Origin: Euryhalocaulis sp050486445
GTDB lineage: Bacteria; Pseudomonadota; Alphaproteobacteria; Caulobacterales; Maricaulaceae
Assembly (NCBI GenBank): GCA_050486445.1
Contig: JBJHDH010000005.1
Span: forward strand, 1 to 64,000
Length of the DNA stretch: 64,000 nucleotides
Direction of reading: 5' to 3'
The number at the start of each line of letters is the position of its first letter. Positions within the stretch are counted from its first letter, which is position 1. A program made the position numbers and the translations under genes. Positions 8,490-16,728 of the stretch are shown one piece after another. Under the pieces are notes generated by a model, which saw only the letters and a program-made list of their open reading frames with translations, had not been told where the DNA came from and ran no database searches.

Positions 8490-9232
8490 GCAGGTTCGCC
8501 TTTTCCGACGGAATAGAGAACGTCGCTGCGCCGCGCATCCAGATGCTGGCCGCCGTCCACGGTGATGGTCTGCCCTGTCATGCTGGGTGTGGCGAGGATG
8601 AAACGCACCGCGCGCACCACATCCTCTGGCGCGGCGCCGCCCTGCATCGGGTTCATGCGATGCGCTTTCTGGAATTCCGCCTCGCTCTGCCCCTTCACCG
8701 GCAGCACGATTCCCGGCGCCACGGCGTTCACCCGCACGCGCGGCGCCATCGCCATCGCCATGGTCCGGGTCGCGCCCAGCAGCGCGTATTTGGACAGCGT
8801 GTAGGAGAAGAAATCCGGATTCAGATTGAACAGTTTCTGATCCAGCAGATTGATGACGCAGCCGGAGTCGCGCCCGGTATGCGCCTCGGCCATGGCGCTG
8901 GCCAGCAGCGCGGGCGCCATCAGATTGATCTTCAGCGAGCGCAGGAACAGGTCCGGCTCCACGGTTTCCGGCCGGTCCGGCTCGAAGATCGAGGCGGAGT
9001 TGATCAGCGCATCGATCCGCCCCTGCGCGCGCAGAAAATCCTTCGCCGCGTCGACATTTTCCAGGTCGAAGCCCGCCGCCCGCCCGCCTGTGCGGGCGGC
9101 CAGATCCTCCGCCTCGGCGCGCGAGGCGTTATAATGGATGACCAGCGCCCAGCCGTCCTCAGCCAGCGCCTCTGCGATTGCGCGGCCAAGGCGCTTGCCA
9201 GCGCCGGTCACCAGGGCGACTTTCCGGGCCAT
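8486..9232 (-). CDS. SDR oxidoreductase, pteridine-reductase-like (FolM type)
   Basis: A 248-residue short-chain dehydrogenase/reductase. The cofactor motif is TGAGKRLG, the TGxxxRxG form typical of pteridine reductases (FolM, PTR1) rather than the usual TGxxxGxG. The catalytic YTLSK is near residue 145. The C-terminus ends with TGQTITVDGGQHLD. The gene overlaps folB (ATGA), so reduction of dihydromonapterin or dihydrofolate is the best guess. Its start codon overlaps the divergent uvrC start codon by two bases. Generic SDR function remains possible. Confidence 0.85.
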   Translation of the reverse strand: MARKVALVTGAGKRLGRAIAEALAEDGWALVIHYNASRAEAEDLAARTGGRAAGFDLENVDAAKDFLRAQGRIDALINSASIFEPDRPETVEPDLFLRSLKINLMAPALLASAMAEAHTGRDSGCVINLLDQKLFNLNPDFFSYTLSKYALLGATRTMAMAMAPRVRVNAVAPGIVLPVKGQSEAEFQKAHRMNPMQGGAAPEDVVRAVRFILATPSMTGQTITVDGGQHLDARRSDVLYSVGKGEPA

Positions 9233-11210
9233 GCCCGACCTTTCCGATCCGTCCGATCAGGGTTCAGACACCGCCGCTATTGGCGGAAACCCCGGCTCCG
9301 CACAAGACGCGGAGGAGGGCGCCGCCCTGCGCGGGCCGCTTCTGATCGCCGATCAGGTGAAGCGCCTGCCCGGGAAGCCCGGCGTTTATCGCATGCTGGG
9401 GGCGGATGGCGGGGCGCTCTATGTCGGCAAGGCGCGCAATCTGAAAAAGCGCGTGGCGTCCTATGCCCGGTCGGGCGGGCACACCAACCGCATCGCCGCG
9501 ATGATCCGCGCCACCCACGCCATGGAATTCGTGGTCACGCGGACAGAGACCGAGGCGCTGCTGCTGGAGGCCAATCTCATCCGGCGAATGAAGCCGCGCT
9601 ATAATGTACTGCTGCGCGACGACAAATCGTTCCCCTATATCCTGATCCGCCGCGACCATCCGGCGCCGCAGGTGCTGAAGCACCGTGGCGCGCGCAGCAT
9701 CAAGGGCGATTATTTCGGCCCGTTCGCCGACGCCGGCGCGGTCAATCGCACGCTGGATACGCTGCAACGCGCGTTCCTGCTGCGCACCTGTTCGGACAGC
9801 GTCTATGCCGGGCGCACGCGGCCCTGCATGCTGCACCAGATCAAAAGATGCAGCGCGCCCTGTGTCGGCCTGATCGATGAAGGCGATTACGCCGGGCTGG
9901 TGAGTCAGGCGGAGGATTTTCTGCGCGGCCGCTCCGATACGCTGCTGAACCGGCTTCAGACGCGGATGGACGAAGCCTCCGCGCGCATGGATTACGAGAC
10001 GGCGGCGGAGGCGCGCGATCGTATTCGTGCGCTCAGCGCCGTCAGCGAGACCCAGGGCGTCAATCCGCGCGGAGTGGAGGAGGCGGATGTGATCGCCATC
10101 GCCATGGAAGGCGGGCGGAGCTGTGTGCAGGTATTTTTCTTCCGCGCCGGTCAGAACTGGGGCAACCGCGCCTTCTTCCCCCGGCACGACGCGGAGGTGG
10201 AGGCCGGCGCGGTGCTCTCCGCGTTTCTTGCCCAGTTCTATGACGACAAGCCGGCGCCGCGCCTGATCCTGACCAATTGCGACCTTCCGGAGCGGGAGCT
10301 TTTGGAAGAGGCGCTTTGCCTGCGCGCCGGCCACAAGGTGGAGCTGCGCATGCCTGCGCGCGGGCAGAAGCGCGAGCTGGCCGATCAGGCCGAAACCAAT
10401 GCGCGCGAGGCGCTGCGCCGCAAGCTGGCCGAAGGCGCGGCGCAGGAAAAAATCCTGGCCGCCGTGGCCGAGACGTTCGGGCTGGACGCGCCGCCGCGCC
10501 GCATCGAAACCTTCGATAACTCCCACATCATGGGGACCAATGCGCTGGGCGCCATGATCGTCGCGGGGCCGGAGGGTTTCATCAAGAACCAGTACCGTAA
10601 ATTCAATATCCGCTCCGAAGACCTCACGCCCGGGGACGATTATGCGATGATGCGCGAGGTGCTGGGCCGCCGTTATGGCCGTCTGGCGCGCGACATCGCC
10701 AGATATGCGGACGAAAGGGACACGGAAGAGGCGCGCGCGGAGGGCGGCGAGGCGCCGGCCCGGCCCGATCTGGTGCTGATTGACGGCGGCAAGGGCCAGC
10801 TCTCGGCGGCGCAGGAGACGATGGCGGAGCTGGGCCTTTCCGATATTCCGCTGGTGGGCGTCGCCAAGGGGCCGGACCGTAATGCCGGGCGCGAGACGTT
10901 TTATTTCACCGACCGGCCGCCGATGCGCCTGCCGCCCTCCAACCCCGCGCTCTATTATGTGCAGCGCCTGCGCGATGAGGCGCACCGCTTCGCCATCGGC
11001 GCGCACCGGGCCAGGCGCGCGGCGGCGGCGCGCGCCAATCCGCTGGACGAAATTCCCGGCGTGGGGCCGGAGCGCAAGCGCGCCCTGCTGGCCCGGTTTG
11101 GCAGCGCGCGGGCGGTCAGCCGCGCCGCGCTGGCCGATCTGGAGCGAACCGAAGGCGTCTCGACGGCGTTAGCCCGGAAAATCTATGACTGGTTCCACGA
11201 TGGCGACTGA
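9231..11210 (+). CDS. uvrC: Excinuclease ABC subunit C
   Basis: A 659-residue UvrC, the nuclease that makes both incisions in nucleotide excision repair with UvrAB. The GIY-YIG N-terminal nuclease starts at PGKPGVYRM and continues through LYVGKARNLKKRV. A UvrB-binding UVR motif lies near residue 240. The RNase H-like C-terminal nuclease includes the DGGKGQLSAA segment. Tandem HhH motifs (IPGVGPERKRALL) end the protein. The N-terminus has about 40 acidic, low-complexity residues before the nuclease. The ATG at 9231 is on top of the divergent SDR start; a longer frame exists upstream but runs through the SDR gene. No LexA-like box was found nearby by eye. Confidence 0.93.
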   Translation: MPDLSDPSDQGSDTAAIGGNPGSAQDAEEGAALRGPLLIADQVKRLPGKPGVYRMLGADGGALYVGKARNLKKRVASYARSGGHTNRIAAMIRATHAMEFVVTRTETEALLLEANLIRRMKPRYNVLLRDDKSFPYILIRRDHPAPQVLKHRGARSIKGDYFGPFADAGAVNRTLDTLQRAFLLRTCSDSVYAGRTRPCMLHQIKRCSAPCVGLIDEGDYAGLVSQAEDFLRGRSDTLLNRLQTRMDEASARMDYETAAEARDRIRALSAVSETQGVNPRGVEEADVIAIAMEGGRSCVQVFFFRAGQNWGNRAFFPRHDAEVEAGAVLSAFLAQFYDDKPAPRLILTNCDLPERELLEEALCLRAGHKVELRMPARGQKRELADQAETNAREALRRKLAEGAAQEKILAAVAETFGLDAPPRRIETFDNSHIMGTNALGAMIVAGPEGFIKNQYRKFNIRSEDLTPGDDYAMMREVLGRRYGRLARDIARYADERDTEEARAEGGEAPARPDLVLIDGGKGQLSAAQETMAELGLSDIPLVGVAKGPDRNAGRETFYFTDRPPMRLPPSNPALYYVQRLRDEAHRFAIGAHRARRAAAARANPLDEIPGVGPERKRALLARFGSARAVSRAALADLERTEGVSTALARKIYDWFHDGD

Positions 11211-11811
11211 CTCTTCCCCGCATATTCCCCCGGCGCGCGGCCCGCGCGCGCATATTCCCAATGTGCTGACGGTGGGGCGCATCGTGCTGGCGCTTCCGGT
11301 GGCGCTGCTGATCCTGGCCGCGCCCTTTGACGGCGGCGTGGCGCTGGCGGCGCTGTTGCTGTTTGCTTTCGCCGCATCGCTGGATTTTTTCGACGGCATG
11401 CTGGCCCGGCGCTGGAACGTGGTCAGCGAGTTCGGCCGTGCGCTGGATCCGGTGGCGGACAAGATTCTGATCGCCGCCGTTCTGCTGGGGCTGGCGGTTT
11501 CGGAGCGGCTGGGCGGCTGGCTTCTGGTTCCGGCGGTGCTGATTATCGGGCGGGATTTCGCGGTGTGCGGCCTGCGCGAATTCGCCGCCGGGGCGCGGCG
11601 CACGCTGCATGTCTCGAAACTGGCGAAATGGAAGACGGCGGCGGAGCTGGCGGCGCTGCTGCTGCTGCTGGCCGGACCCGCGATGGCGCCGGTCTCCGCC
11701 GGCGGCGAACTGATCCTGGATATGACGGGCGCGGCGCTGCTGTGGTTCGCCGCCGCGCTCTCGGTCTGGACCGGCGCGGTTTACGGAAACGCTGTGCTGC
11801 GCGGATCATAG
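11200..11811 (+). CDS. pgsA: CDP-diacylglycerol-glycerol-3-phosphate 3-phosphatidyltransferase
   Basis: A 203-residue inner-membrane CDP-alcohol phosphatidyltransferase making phosphatidylglycerol phosphate, the committed step to PG and cardiolipin. The family signature DGxxAR...G...D...D is intact in DFFDGMLARRW followed by FGRALDPVADK. About six hydrophobic segments are visible. I use the ATG at 11200, which overlaps uvrC by 11 bases; another in-frame ATG at 11185 is deeper inside uvrC. The uvrC-pgsA order is common in alphaproteobacteria. A strong hairpin follows at 11815-11838. Confidence 0.92.
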   Translation: MATDSSPHIPPARGPRAHIPNVLTVGRIVLALPVALLILAAPFDGGVALAALLLFAFAASLDFFDGMLARRWNVVSEFGRALDPVADKILIAAVLLGLAVSERLGGWLLVPAVLIIGRDFAVCGLREFAAGARRTLHVSKLAKWKTAAELAALLLLLAGPAMAPVSAGGELILDMTGAALLWFAAALSVWTGAVYGNAVLRGS

Positions 11812-11814
11812 AAA

Positions 11815-11838
11815 GAGGCGGGCGCGAACGCCCGCCTC
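11815..11838. terminator. Bidirectional hairpin terminator between pgsA and aqpZ
   Basis: GAGGCGGGCG (11815-11824) pairs perfectly with CGCCCGCCTC (11829-11838) around a four-base loop. Read on the minus strand the loop is TTCG, a very stable tetraloop, and the stem is followed by TTTCTA. It therefore fits aqpZ termination best, and it also lies just after the pgsA stop. Confidence 0.75.
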
Positions 11839-11863
11839 CATTCGCTCAATATGGTGGATTATT

Positions 11864-12580
11864 CTATGCGCCTTTCACGTCCACGCGCGCAGGCGCGTTT
11901 GGACTCAGCCAGCGATAGACAAACCCGCCCAGAAGCCCGCCAATCAGCGGCGCCAGCCAGAACAGCCAGAGTTGTTGCATCGCCGCCATGCCGGCGAACA
12001 GGGCCGGGCCCGTGCTGCGCGCCGGGTTCACCGAAGTGTTGGTGACCGGGATCGAGATCAGATGGATCAAGGTTAGCGCCAGGCCGATGGCGATGGGGGC
12101 AAAACCCGCCGGCGCCTTGCCGTGCGTCGCGCCCATGATGACGAACAGGAACGCGAAGGTCAGCACGATCTCGACCGTCAGCGCGGAGGTCAGGCCATAG
12201 CCGCCGGGCGAGCGCTCGCCATAGCCGTTGCTGGCGAAACCGTCCGCCAGGCTGAAGCCGGCGGCGCCGCTGGCGATGACATACAGGATCGCCGCCCCTG
12301 CGACGGCGCCCAGCACCTGGGCGATCACATAGCCGGGGATTTCCTTCGCCGGGAACCGGCCGCCGGCCCACAGGCCGACCGTGACGGCCGGGTTCAGATG
12401 ACAGCCGGAAATATGGCCGATGGCGTAGGCCATGGTCAGGACGGTGAGGCCGAACGCAAGAGACACGCCGACAAATCCGATGCCAAGGCCGGGAAATCCC
12501 GCCGCCAGCACCGCCGCGCCGCAACCGCCGAACACCAGCCAGGCTGTCCCGATAAATTCCGCAATGAGTTTTTTCAGCAT
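11864..12580 (-). CDS. aqpZ: Aquaporin Z
   Basis: A 238-residue MIP-family water channel of the inner membrane. Both NPA boxes are intact: HLNPAVTVG near residue 63 and SVNPARSTGPA near residue 185. Six membrane segments are evident. The residue just before the second NPA region and the overall length match AqpZ rather than the longer glycerol facilitators. The gene stands alone between two convergent or same-strand neighbours and ends at the hairpin at 11815-11838. Confidence 0.93.
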   Translation of the reverse strand: MLKKLIAEFIGTAWLVFGGCGAAVLAAGFPGLGIGFVGVSLAFGLTVLTMAYAIGHISGCHLNPAVTVGLWAGGRFPAKEIPGYVIAQVLGAVAGAAILYVIASGAAGFSLADGFASNGYGERSPGGYGLTSALTVEIVLTFAFLFVIMGATHGKAPAGFAPIAIGLALTLIHLISIPVTNTSVNPARSTGPALFAGMAAMQQLWLFWLAPLIGGLLGGFVYRWLSPNAPARVDVKGA

Positions 12581-12699
12581 GGATTCCCTCCCCAGGGTCT
12601 ATACGGGAGGGATGATATCTCTGGGCGCGCCGAGGGAACAGGCGTTTGCGAATCGGCGGCGCCAGATTCATGAGGGCAAGATTCCGGGCGTTTTCGGCC

Positions 12700-12894
12700 T
12701 CAGTTCTTGCCCTTGCCGCTGTGCTTCGGCTTGCCCTTTTGCGGGGTCTTGGCCATTTCGCGCAGCTTCGACTCGCCCATCGACTCGTACATGGATTTCG
12801 ACGCGCCTTGCAGGCTGGACTTTTTCCGCTCACCGCGCTTGGCGCTGAGCGCCGCGCCGGCGGCCTGCTGCTGGGACTTTGATTTCGCAGGCAT
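12700..12894 (-). CDS. Small basic protein, DUF3008 family
   Basis: A 64-residue, Lys/Ser/Gln-rich protein beginning MPAKSKSQQQAAG and containing SMYESMGESKLREMA, the conserved block of DUF3008. The start at 12894 has an AAAGGA Shine-Dalgarno on the minus strand. The frame stays open upstream, but through another gene's shadow, and the family length of 60-65 fits only this start. Function is unknown; the composition suggests a disordered nucleic-acid- or stress-associated protein. Confidence 0.8.
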   Translation of the reverse strand: MPAKSKSQQQAAGAALSAKRGERKKSSLQGASKSMYESMGESKLREMAKTPQKGKPKHSGKGKN

Positions 12895-12992
12895 GGTGGC
12901 GTCCTTTCGCATCTTCGGAACATGCGAAAGCGCAACGCCGGCGCCCGCCGCGCCGTTCCGCCTGCGATGCAGAACGCACGCGCAGCGCGCAG

Positions 12993-14597
12993 CTAGCCCC
13001 TCGGCAAGGTGTAGAAAACATCCGCGCCCGGCCCCGGCGGAATGCCCAGCAATACCCAGAAAAAGGTCAGCACCAGCCCCGCGCCCAGCAGCCAGAACGA
13101 ATAGGGGATCATGGCCGATAACAGGCTGCCGAGGCCGAAGCCCGGAACCCAGCGCCGCGCGAACACCAGCGTCAGCGGGAAATACACCATCAGAGGGGTG
13201 ATGATGTTGCTGGCCGAATCGCCGACGCGATAGGCCGCCGTGGTCATTTCCGGCGAAACGCCGAGCAGCATGAACATCGGGACCAGCACCGGCGCCAGCA
13301 GCGCCCATTTGGCGCTGGCCGAGCCGACAAACAGATTGATGGCAAAAGTGAACACGACCAGCAGTGTCAGCAGAACCGGCATCGGCAGGCCGCTGGCCTC
13401 CAGCGCGCTGGCGCCCGAAACCGCGCTGATCAGGCCAAGATTGGACCAGCCGAACATGGCGACGAAATGCGCCGCCGCGAAGGCCAGCACCAGATAATAG
13501 GCCATGTCGCGCATCGCGCCGGTCATCATGTCGACCAAATCGCGATGATTGCGGATCGAGCCGGCCGCCGCGCCATAGGCCCAGCCGGCGGCCAGAAACA
13601 GAACGAAAAAGCCCGCGACCAGAGACGTGAACAGCGGCGCATAGCGCGCGCCCGCCGTCTCGGCCGCCGCGTCGACCAGCGGCGCGCCGGGCAGCACCGC
13701 CAGCAGCGTCCACAGAACTGTGACGAAGAGCGCGGCCAGTCCGGCATTGCGCAGGCCCTTGCGCTGGCCGGGTGTGAGCGGCGCATCCGCCGCGTCGTCG
13801 CTCTCATCGCTGGTTCCCGGCACGGCGCCGCCGCGCCAGCGGCCGAGTTTCGGCTCGATGATCCTGTCGGTGACGAACCAGACCACCGGCGTATAGAGGA
13901 ACAGCATCGCGGCGATGAACCACCAGTTTCCGGCGATATTCACCTGATAGGCAGGGTCCAGCAGCTCGGACCCCGCCTGGGTGATGCCGAACAGCAGCGC
14001 ATCGAGCTGGCCGGGCAGGAGATTTGCGCTGAACCCGCCCGAGACCGCCGCGAACCCCGTCGCGATGCCGGCGACGGGATGGCGCCCGGCCGCGGCGTAA
14101 AGCGCCCCGGCCAGCGGGATCAGCACCACATAGCCGGCGTCCGCCGCATGGCTCGCCATCATGGCGATAAACGCCACCGCCGGGGTCAGCAGGACTTTCG
14201 GCGCGTTGCGCATTCCTGCGCGCATGGCGGCGCCGAACAGGCCAGCGCGTTCGGCCACGCCCGCGCCCAGCATCACGGTCAGCACCATGCCCAGCGGATG
14301 GAAATGCGTGAAGGTCTGCGGCATCTCCACCAGCAGGCGGCGCACATTCTCGGCCGAAAGCAGGCTGGCCGCCGCGATGCGCACTGGCTCGCCATCCGGC
14401 CCGGTCTGGATCGGATGATCGACCCCGGCCCCGAGCATGGCGGCCGCCACGCTCACCCCCACCAGAATGGCGATCAACCACAGAAACAGGAAAACCGGAT
14501 CGGGCAGGGCGTTGCCGGTGCGCTCAATCCAGCCCAGCACGCCTTTGCGGGGCTCTTCCGGCTCGTCTTCCGGCGCCGGTCCGGTCGTTTCGCTCAT
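12993..14597 (-). CDS. AbgT-family transporter
   Basis: A 534-residue polytopic membrane protein of the AbgT family. Members import p-aminobenzoyl-glutamate or export sulfonamides and related antimetabolites. The N-terminal cytoplasmic tail is Pro/Glu-rich, followed by IERTGNALPDPVFLFLWL. Characteristic family segments include HPLGMVLTVMLGAGVAERAG and VGDSASNIITPLMVYFP. Length is as expected (about 510-530). No abgA/abgB hydrolase genes lie beside it, so a pABA-glutamate scavenging role is not supported by context. Confidence 0.88.
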   Translation of the reverse strand: MSETTGPAPEDEPEEPRKGVLGWIERTGNALPDPVFLFLWLIAILVGVSVAAAMLGAGVDHPIQTGPDGEPVRIAAASLLSAENVRRLLVEMPQTFTHFHPLGMVLTVMLGAGVAERAGLFGAAMRAGMRNAPKVLLTPAVAFIAMMASHAADAGYVVLIPLAGALYAAAGRHPVAGIATGFAAVSGGFSANLLPGQLDALLFGITQAGSELLDPAYQVNIAGNWWFIAAMLFLYTPVVWFVTDRIIEPKLGRWRGGAVPGTSDESDDAADAPLTPGQRKGLRNAGLAALFVTVLWTLLAVLPGAPLVDAAAETAGARYAPLFTSLVAGFFVLFLAAGWAYGAAAGSIRNHRDLVDMMTGAMRDMAYYLVLAFAAAHFVAMFGWSNLGLISAVSGASALEASGLPMPVLLTLLVVFTFAINLFVGSASAKWALLAPVLVPMFMLLGVSPEMTTAAYRVGDSASNIITPLMVYFPLTLVFARRWVPGFGLGSLLSAMIPYSFWLLGAGLVLTFFWVLLGIPPGPGADVFYTLPRG

Positions 14598-14623
14598 GTG
14601 ATCCCCCTGTTACAGGGATGAGC

Positions 14624-15043
14624 CTAGCAGCGGATTGTTTTCACGTAACCCGCCGCGCCATAGGCCAGCATCGCCTGGTCGCGCGTCACGATCGCCAGAT
14701 TTTTCGTCCGCGCGGTTGCGATAATGATCCGGTCGGCCGGGTCGCCATGAACGGGGCCGGGCAGGAACGAGGATTCGATCAGAAGGCTCACCCCCACCTC
14801 TTCCACCGCCACCTTCCCTTCCGTTACGAACTGTTCAAACCAGACGAGGGGCGATGTGACAGAGGGCAGCCGGCCCTTGGCGACGAGCAGCCCGATCTCC
14901 CATGCCGACATGGCGGAAACGGCGATCACGCCGCCGGTATTTCGGACCCTGTTGACCGCTTCGACTGCCTGTCGCGTGACCGGCTGTTGCGCCGACAGCC
15001 AGAGCACGAAGCAGGTGTCCAGCAACAGGCCGTCAGTCGTCAT
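14624..15043 (-). CDS. PIN-domain toxin (VapC-like ribonuclease)
   Basis: A 139-residue PIN-domain protein, the expected toxin of a type II toxin-antitoxin pair. The acidic active-site residues are visible: Asp in LLLDTCFVLWL, Glu in SAWEIGLL, Asp in DPADRIIIATA and Asp in IVTRDQAML. It overlaps the antitoxin gene by 11 bases on the same strand, so it is translated after it. PIN toxins cleave RNA, often tRNA; the target here is unknown. Confidence 0.9.
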   Translation of the reverse strand: MTTDGLLLDTCFVLWLSAQQPVTRQAVEAVNRVRNTGGVIAVSAMSAWEIGLLVAKGRLPSVTSPLVWFEQFVTEGKVAVEEVGVSLLIESSFLPGPVHGDPADRIIIATARTKNLAIVTRDQAMLAYGAAGYVKTIRC

Positions 15044-15494
15044 AGACGTTCGCCCAGTCAGCGTCGGCGGGCGCGGCGTAATCGACGCCCGGAACCAGCG
15101 TTAGCGACCCCGCCAGACATCCGAACAGCGGATCCGCGCCGCGCGGCGGCACGATGTAATCTTCGTCTTTGTGTTTCATGCCGGGCCTCTCCGTAAACGC
15201 CGCCTGCTCCTCCATCGCCCCCATGCCGGCATCCGCCGCCGGGAAGGCAGGCCGCCCCGGGTGGGTCCGGGTCTTCCTGTCCACGATCCGGTCCAGCAAT
15301 TCGGCCTCGGAAACCTGAAGGATGGCTGCGATCTGCCCGATCTCCGCGGCCTTGAAATGGCGCGCGCCGCTCAGGGCGCGGGACAGCGCGCTTGGCGCCA
15401 GCCCCATCCGCCGCGCCATTTCCTTCTGGGTGAGGCGCAGGGCTGAAAGACGCGCCTCAAACCATGCTCTGTCGATGTGTTCCGGCGCGTGCAT
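15033..15494 (-). CDS. HTH-fused antitoxin for the PIN toxin
   Basis: A 153-residue protein with an XRE-type helix-turn-helix at about residues 15-70 (LTQKEMARRMGLAPSALSRA). A linker leads to a C-terminal tail of about 48 residues containing DPLFGCLAG and LVPGVDY. This tail resembles the short PIN-toxin antitoxins that normally stand alone without a DNA-binding domain. Residue 106 is a Met (codon at 15177-15179) preceded by GGAGAGG with a 6-base gap. A second, short antitoxin could start there. The protein probably binds the palindrome at 15507-15527 to repress its own operon. Confidence 0.85.
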   Translation of the reverse strand: MHAPEHIDRAWFEARLSALRLTQKEMARRMGLAPSALSRALSGARHFKAAEIGQIAAILQVSEAELLDRIVDRKTRTHPGRPAFPAADAGMGAMEEQAAFTERPGMKHKDEDYIVPPRGADPLFGCLAGSLTLVPGVDYAAPADADWANVYDD

Positions 15495-15506
15495 CGGATA
15501 TGCCGC

Positions 15507-15527
15507 CTATTGCGAATTTAGCAATAG
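15507..15527. promoter_or_regulatory. Palindromic operator of the toxin-antitoxin operon
   Basis: CTATTGC (15507-15513) and GCAATAG (15521-15527) form a perfect 7-base inverted repeat with a 7-base spacer, centred about 23 bases upstream of the antitoxin start. On the minus strand a TTGACA -35 lies at 15555-15550, so the palindrome covers the -10/start region. This is a typical autoregulatory site for an HTH antitoxin. Confidence 0.65.
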
Positions 15528-15578
15528 AATTACGATTTTCACAAAAGACTGTCAATTCGGGTGCGGATTGTGATTGAT

Positions 15579-15593
15579 GTTCTTGAAATGTTC
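15579..15593 (+). promoter_or_regulatory. LexA (SOS) box, GTTC-N7-GTTC
   Basis: GTTCTTGAAATGTTC is an exact match to the alphaproteobacterial LexA operator GTTC-N7-GTTC. It directly abuts a TATATT -10-like hexamer (15594-15599) and ends 25 bases before the ATG of the radical SAM gene. That is the right place for LexA repression. Confidence 0.7.
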
Positions 15594-15618
15594 TATATTT
15601 GGGAATATCGTCCCATTC

Positions 15619-16728
15619 ATGGCCGAGCGCGCTCCAGACCGCATCCATGCCCTGCCGGACGCCATGCAGCCAGGCGGGCGCGGCGCGCGCTCCAATGTCG
15701 CCGGGCGTTACGAACCGGCGGCGCGCGAATTCTATGCCGATGGATGGGACCGGCCGGACGATCCGCCGGCGCGGCCGCTGCGCACCGTGCTGATGCCCGA
15801 GCGGCCCAAACGGATCGTCAGCCGCCATAATTCGCCGGACATTTCCTTTGAGGCCTCGATCAATCCGTATCAGGGCTGCGAGCATGGCTGCATCTATTGC
15901 TACGCCCGGCCCAGCCACGCCTATTGGGGCCTGTCGCCGGGCCTGGATTTCGAGAGCCGCATCTTCTTCAAGCCGGACGCGGCGGCGCTGCTGGAGGCGG
16001 AGTTCGCCAGGCCGCGCTATCGCCCCGCGCCCATCGTCATCGGCGGTAATACCGACCCCTATCAGCCGGCGGAGCGGGAGAAGGGCATCACGCGCGCGCT
16101 GCTGAAAGTGTTTCTGAAGCATCGCCATCCGGTGATGCTCATCACCAAGAGCGCGCTGATCGCCCGCGATCTCGACATTCTTGGCCCGCTCGCCGCTCTG
16201 GGACTGGCGCGTGTCGCGGTCAGCGTCACCACGCTGGACCGGAAACTGGCGCGGGAAATGGAGCCGCGCGCCGCGACGCCGGAGCGGCGGCTATGGGCCA
16301 TCGGGCAACTGACCGGCGCCGGGGTTCCGGCCACGATCATGACCGCGCCGGTGGTGCCCGGCCTGACCGAGCACGAAATTGAAAAGCTGCTCGAACGCGG
16401 CGCGCAGGCGGGCGCGACATCGGCCGGCTATGTGCTGCTGCGCCTGCCGCTGGAGATCGCGGATCTGTTCAAGGAGTGGCTGGCGACCTCGCGCCCCGAC
16501 GCGGCGGCGCGGGTCATGTCGCTGATGCGCCAGAGCCGGGGCGGCAAGGATTACGACTCGCGCTGGGGCGTGCGCCAGCGCGGAACCGGCCCGCATGCGG
16601 AGCTGATCGCCAAACGTTTCCGCGCCGCCTGCAAACGCTATGGCCTGAATCAGGAGCGCACATCGCTGCGCACAGACCTGTTTGTGCGGCCGGGCGATTT
16701 GGGCCAGCCGGACCTGTTCAGCGCCTGA
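15619..16728 (+). CDS. PA0069-family radical SAM protein (spore photoproduct lyase-like), SOS-type promoter
   Basis: A 369-residue radical SAM enzyme. The [4Fe-4S]-binding CxxxCxxC is in GCEHGCIYCYARPSH. The GGNTDPYQPAE segment and the basic C-terminus fit the PA0069/Rv2578c-like branch related to spore photoproduct lyase. A role in repair of damaged DNA is plausible from that kinship and from the LexA box upstream, but the reaction is not known. I chose ATG 15619 because the earlier in-frame ATG at 15574 precedes the LexA box and would place the operator inside the coding region. It is divergent from the toxin-antitoxin operon. Confidence 0.85.
   Translation: MAERAPDRIHALPDAMQPGGRGARSNVAGRYEPAAREFYADGWDRPDDPPARPLRTVLMPERPKRIVSRHNSPDISFEASINPYQGCEHGCIYCYARPSHAYWGLSPGLDFESRIFFKPDAAALLEAEFARPRYRPAPIVIGGNTDPYQPAEREKGITRALLKVFLKHRHPVMLITKSALIARDLDILGPLAALGLARVAVSVTTLDRKLAREMEPRAATPERRLWAIGQLTGAGVPATIMTAPVVPGLTEHEIEKLLERGAQAGATSAGYVLLRLPLEIADLFKEWLATSRPDAAARVMSLMRQSRGGKDYDSRWGVRQRGTGPHAELIAKRFRAACKRYGLNQERTSLRTDLFVRPGDLGQPDLFSA

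Noticed and set aside
9000..9240. Search for a LexA box at uvrC
   Set aside because: No GTTC-N7-GTTC was found near the uvrC start by eye, so SOS control of uvrC is not claimed.
12700..13713. Long form of the DUF3008 gene (337 codons)
   Set aside because: The first 270 codons are a shadow of the AbgT gene. The family length and ribosome site support only the last 64.
15574..15618. Upstream in-frame ATG for the radical SAM gene
   Set aside because: It would put the LexA box and -10 inside the coding sequence. The extra residues are not family-like.
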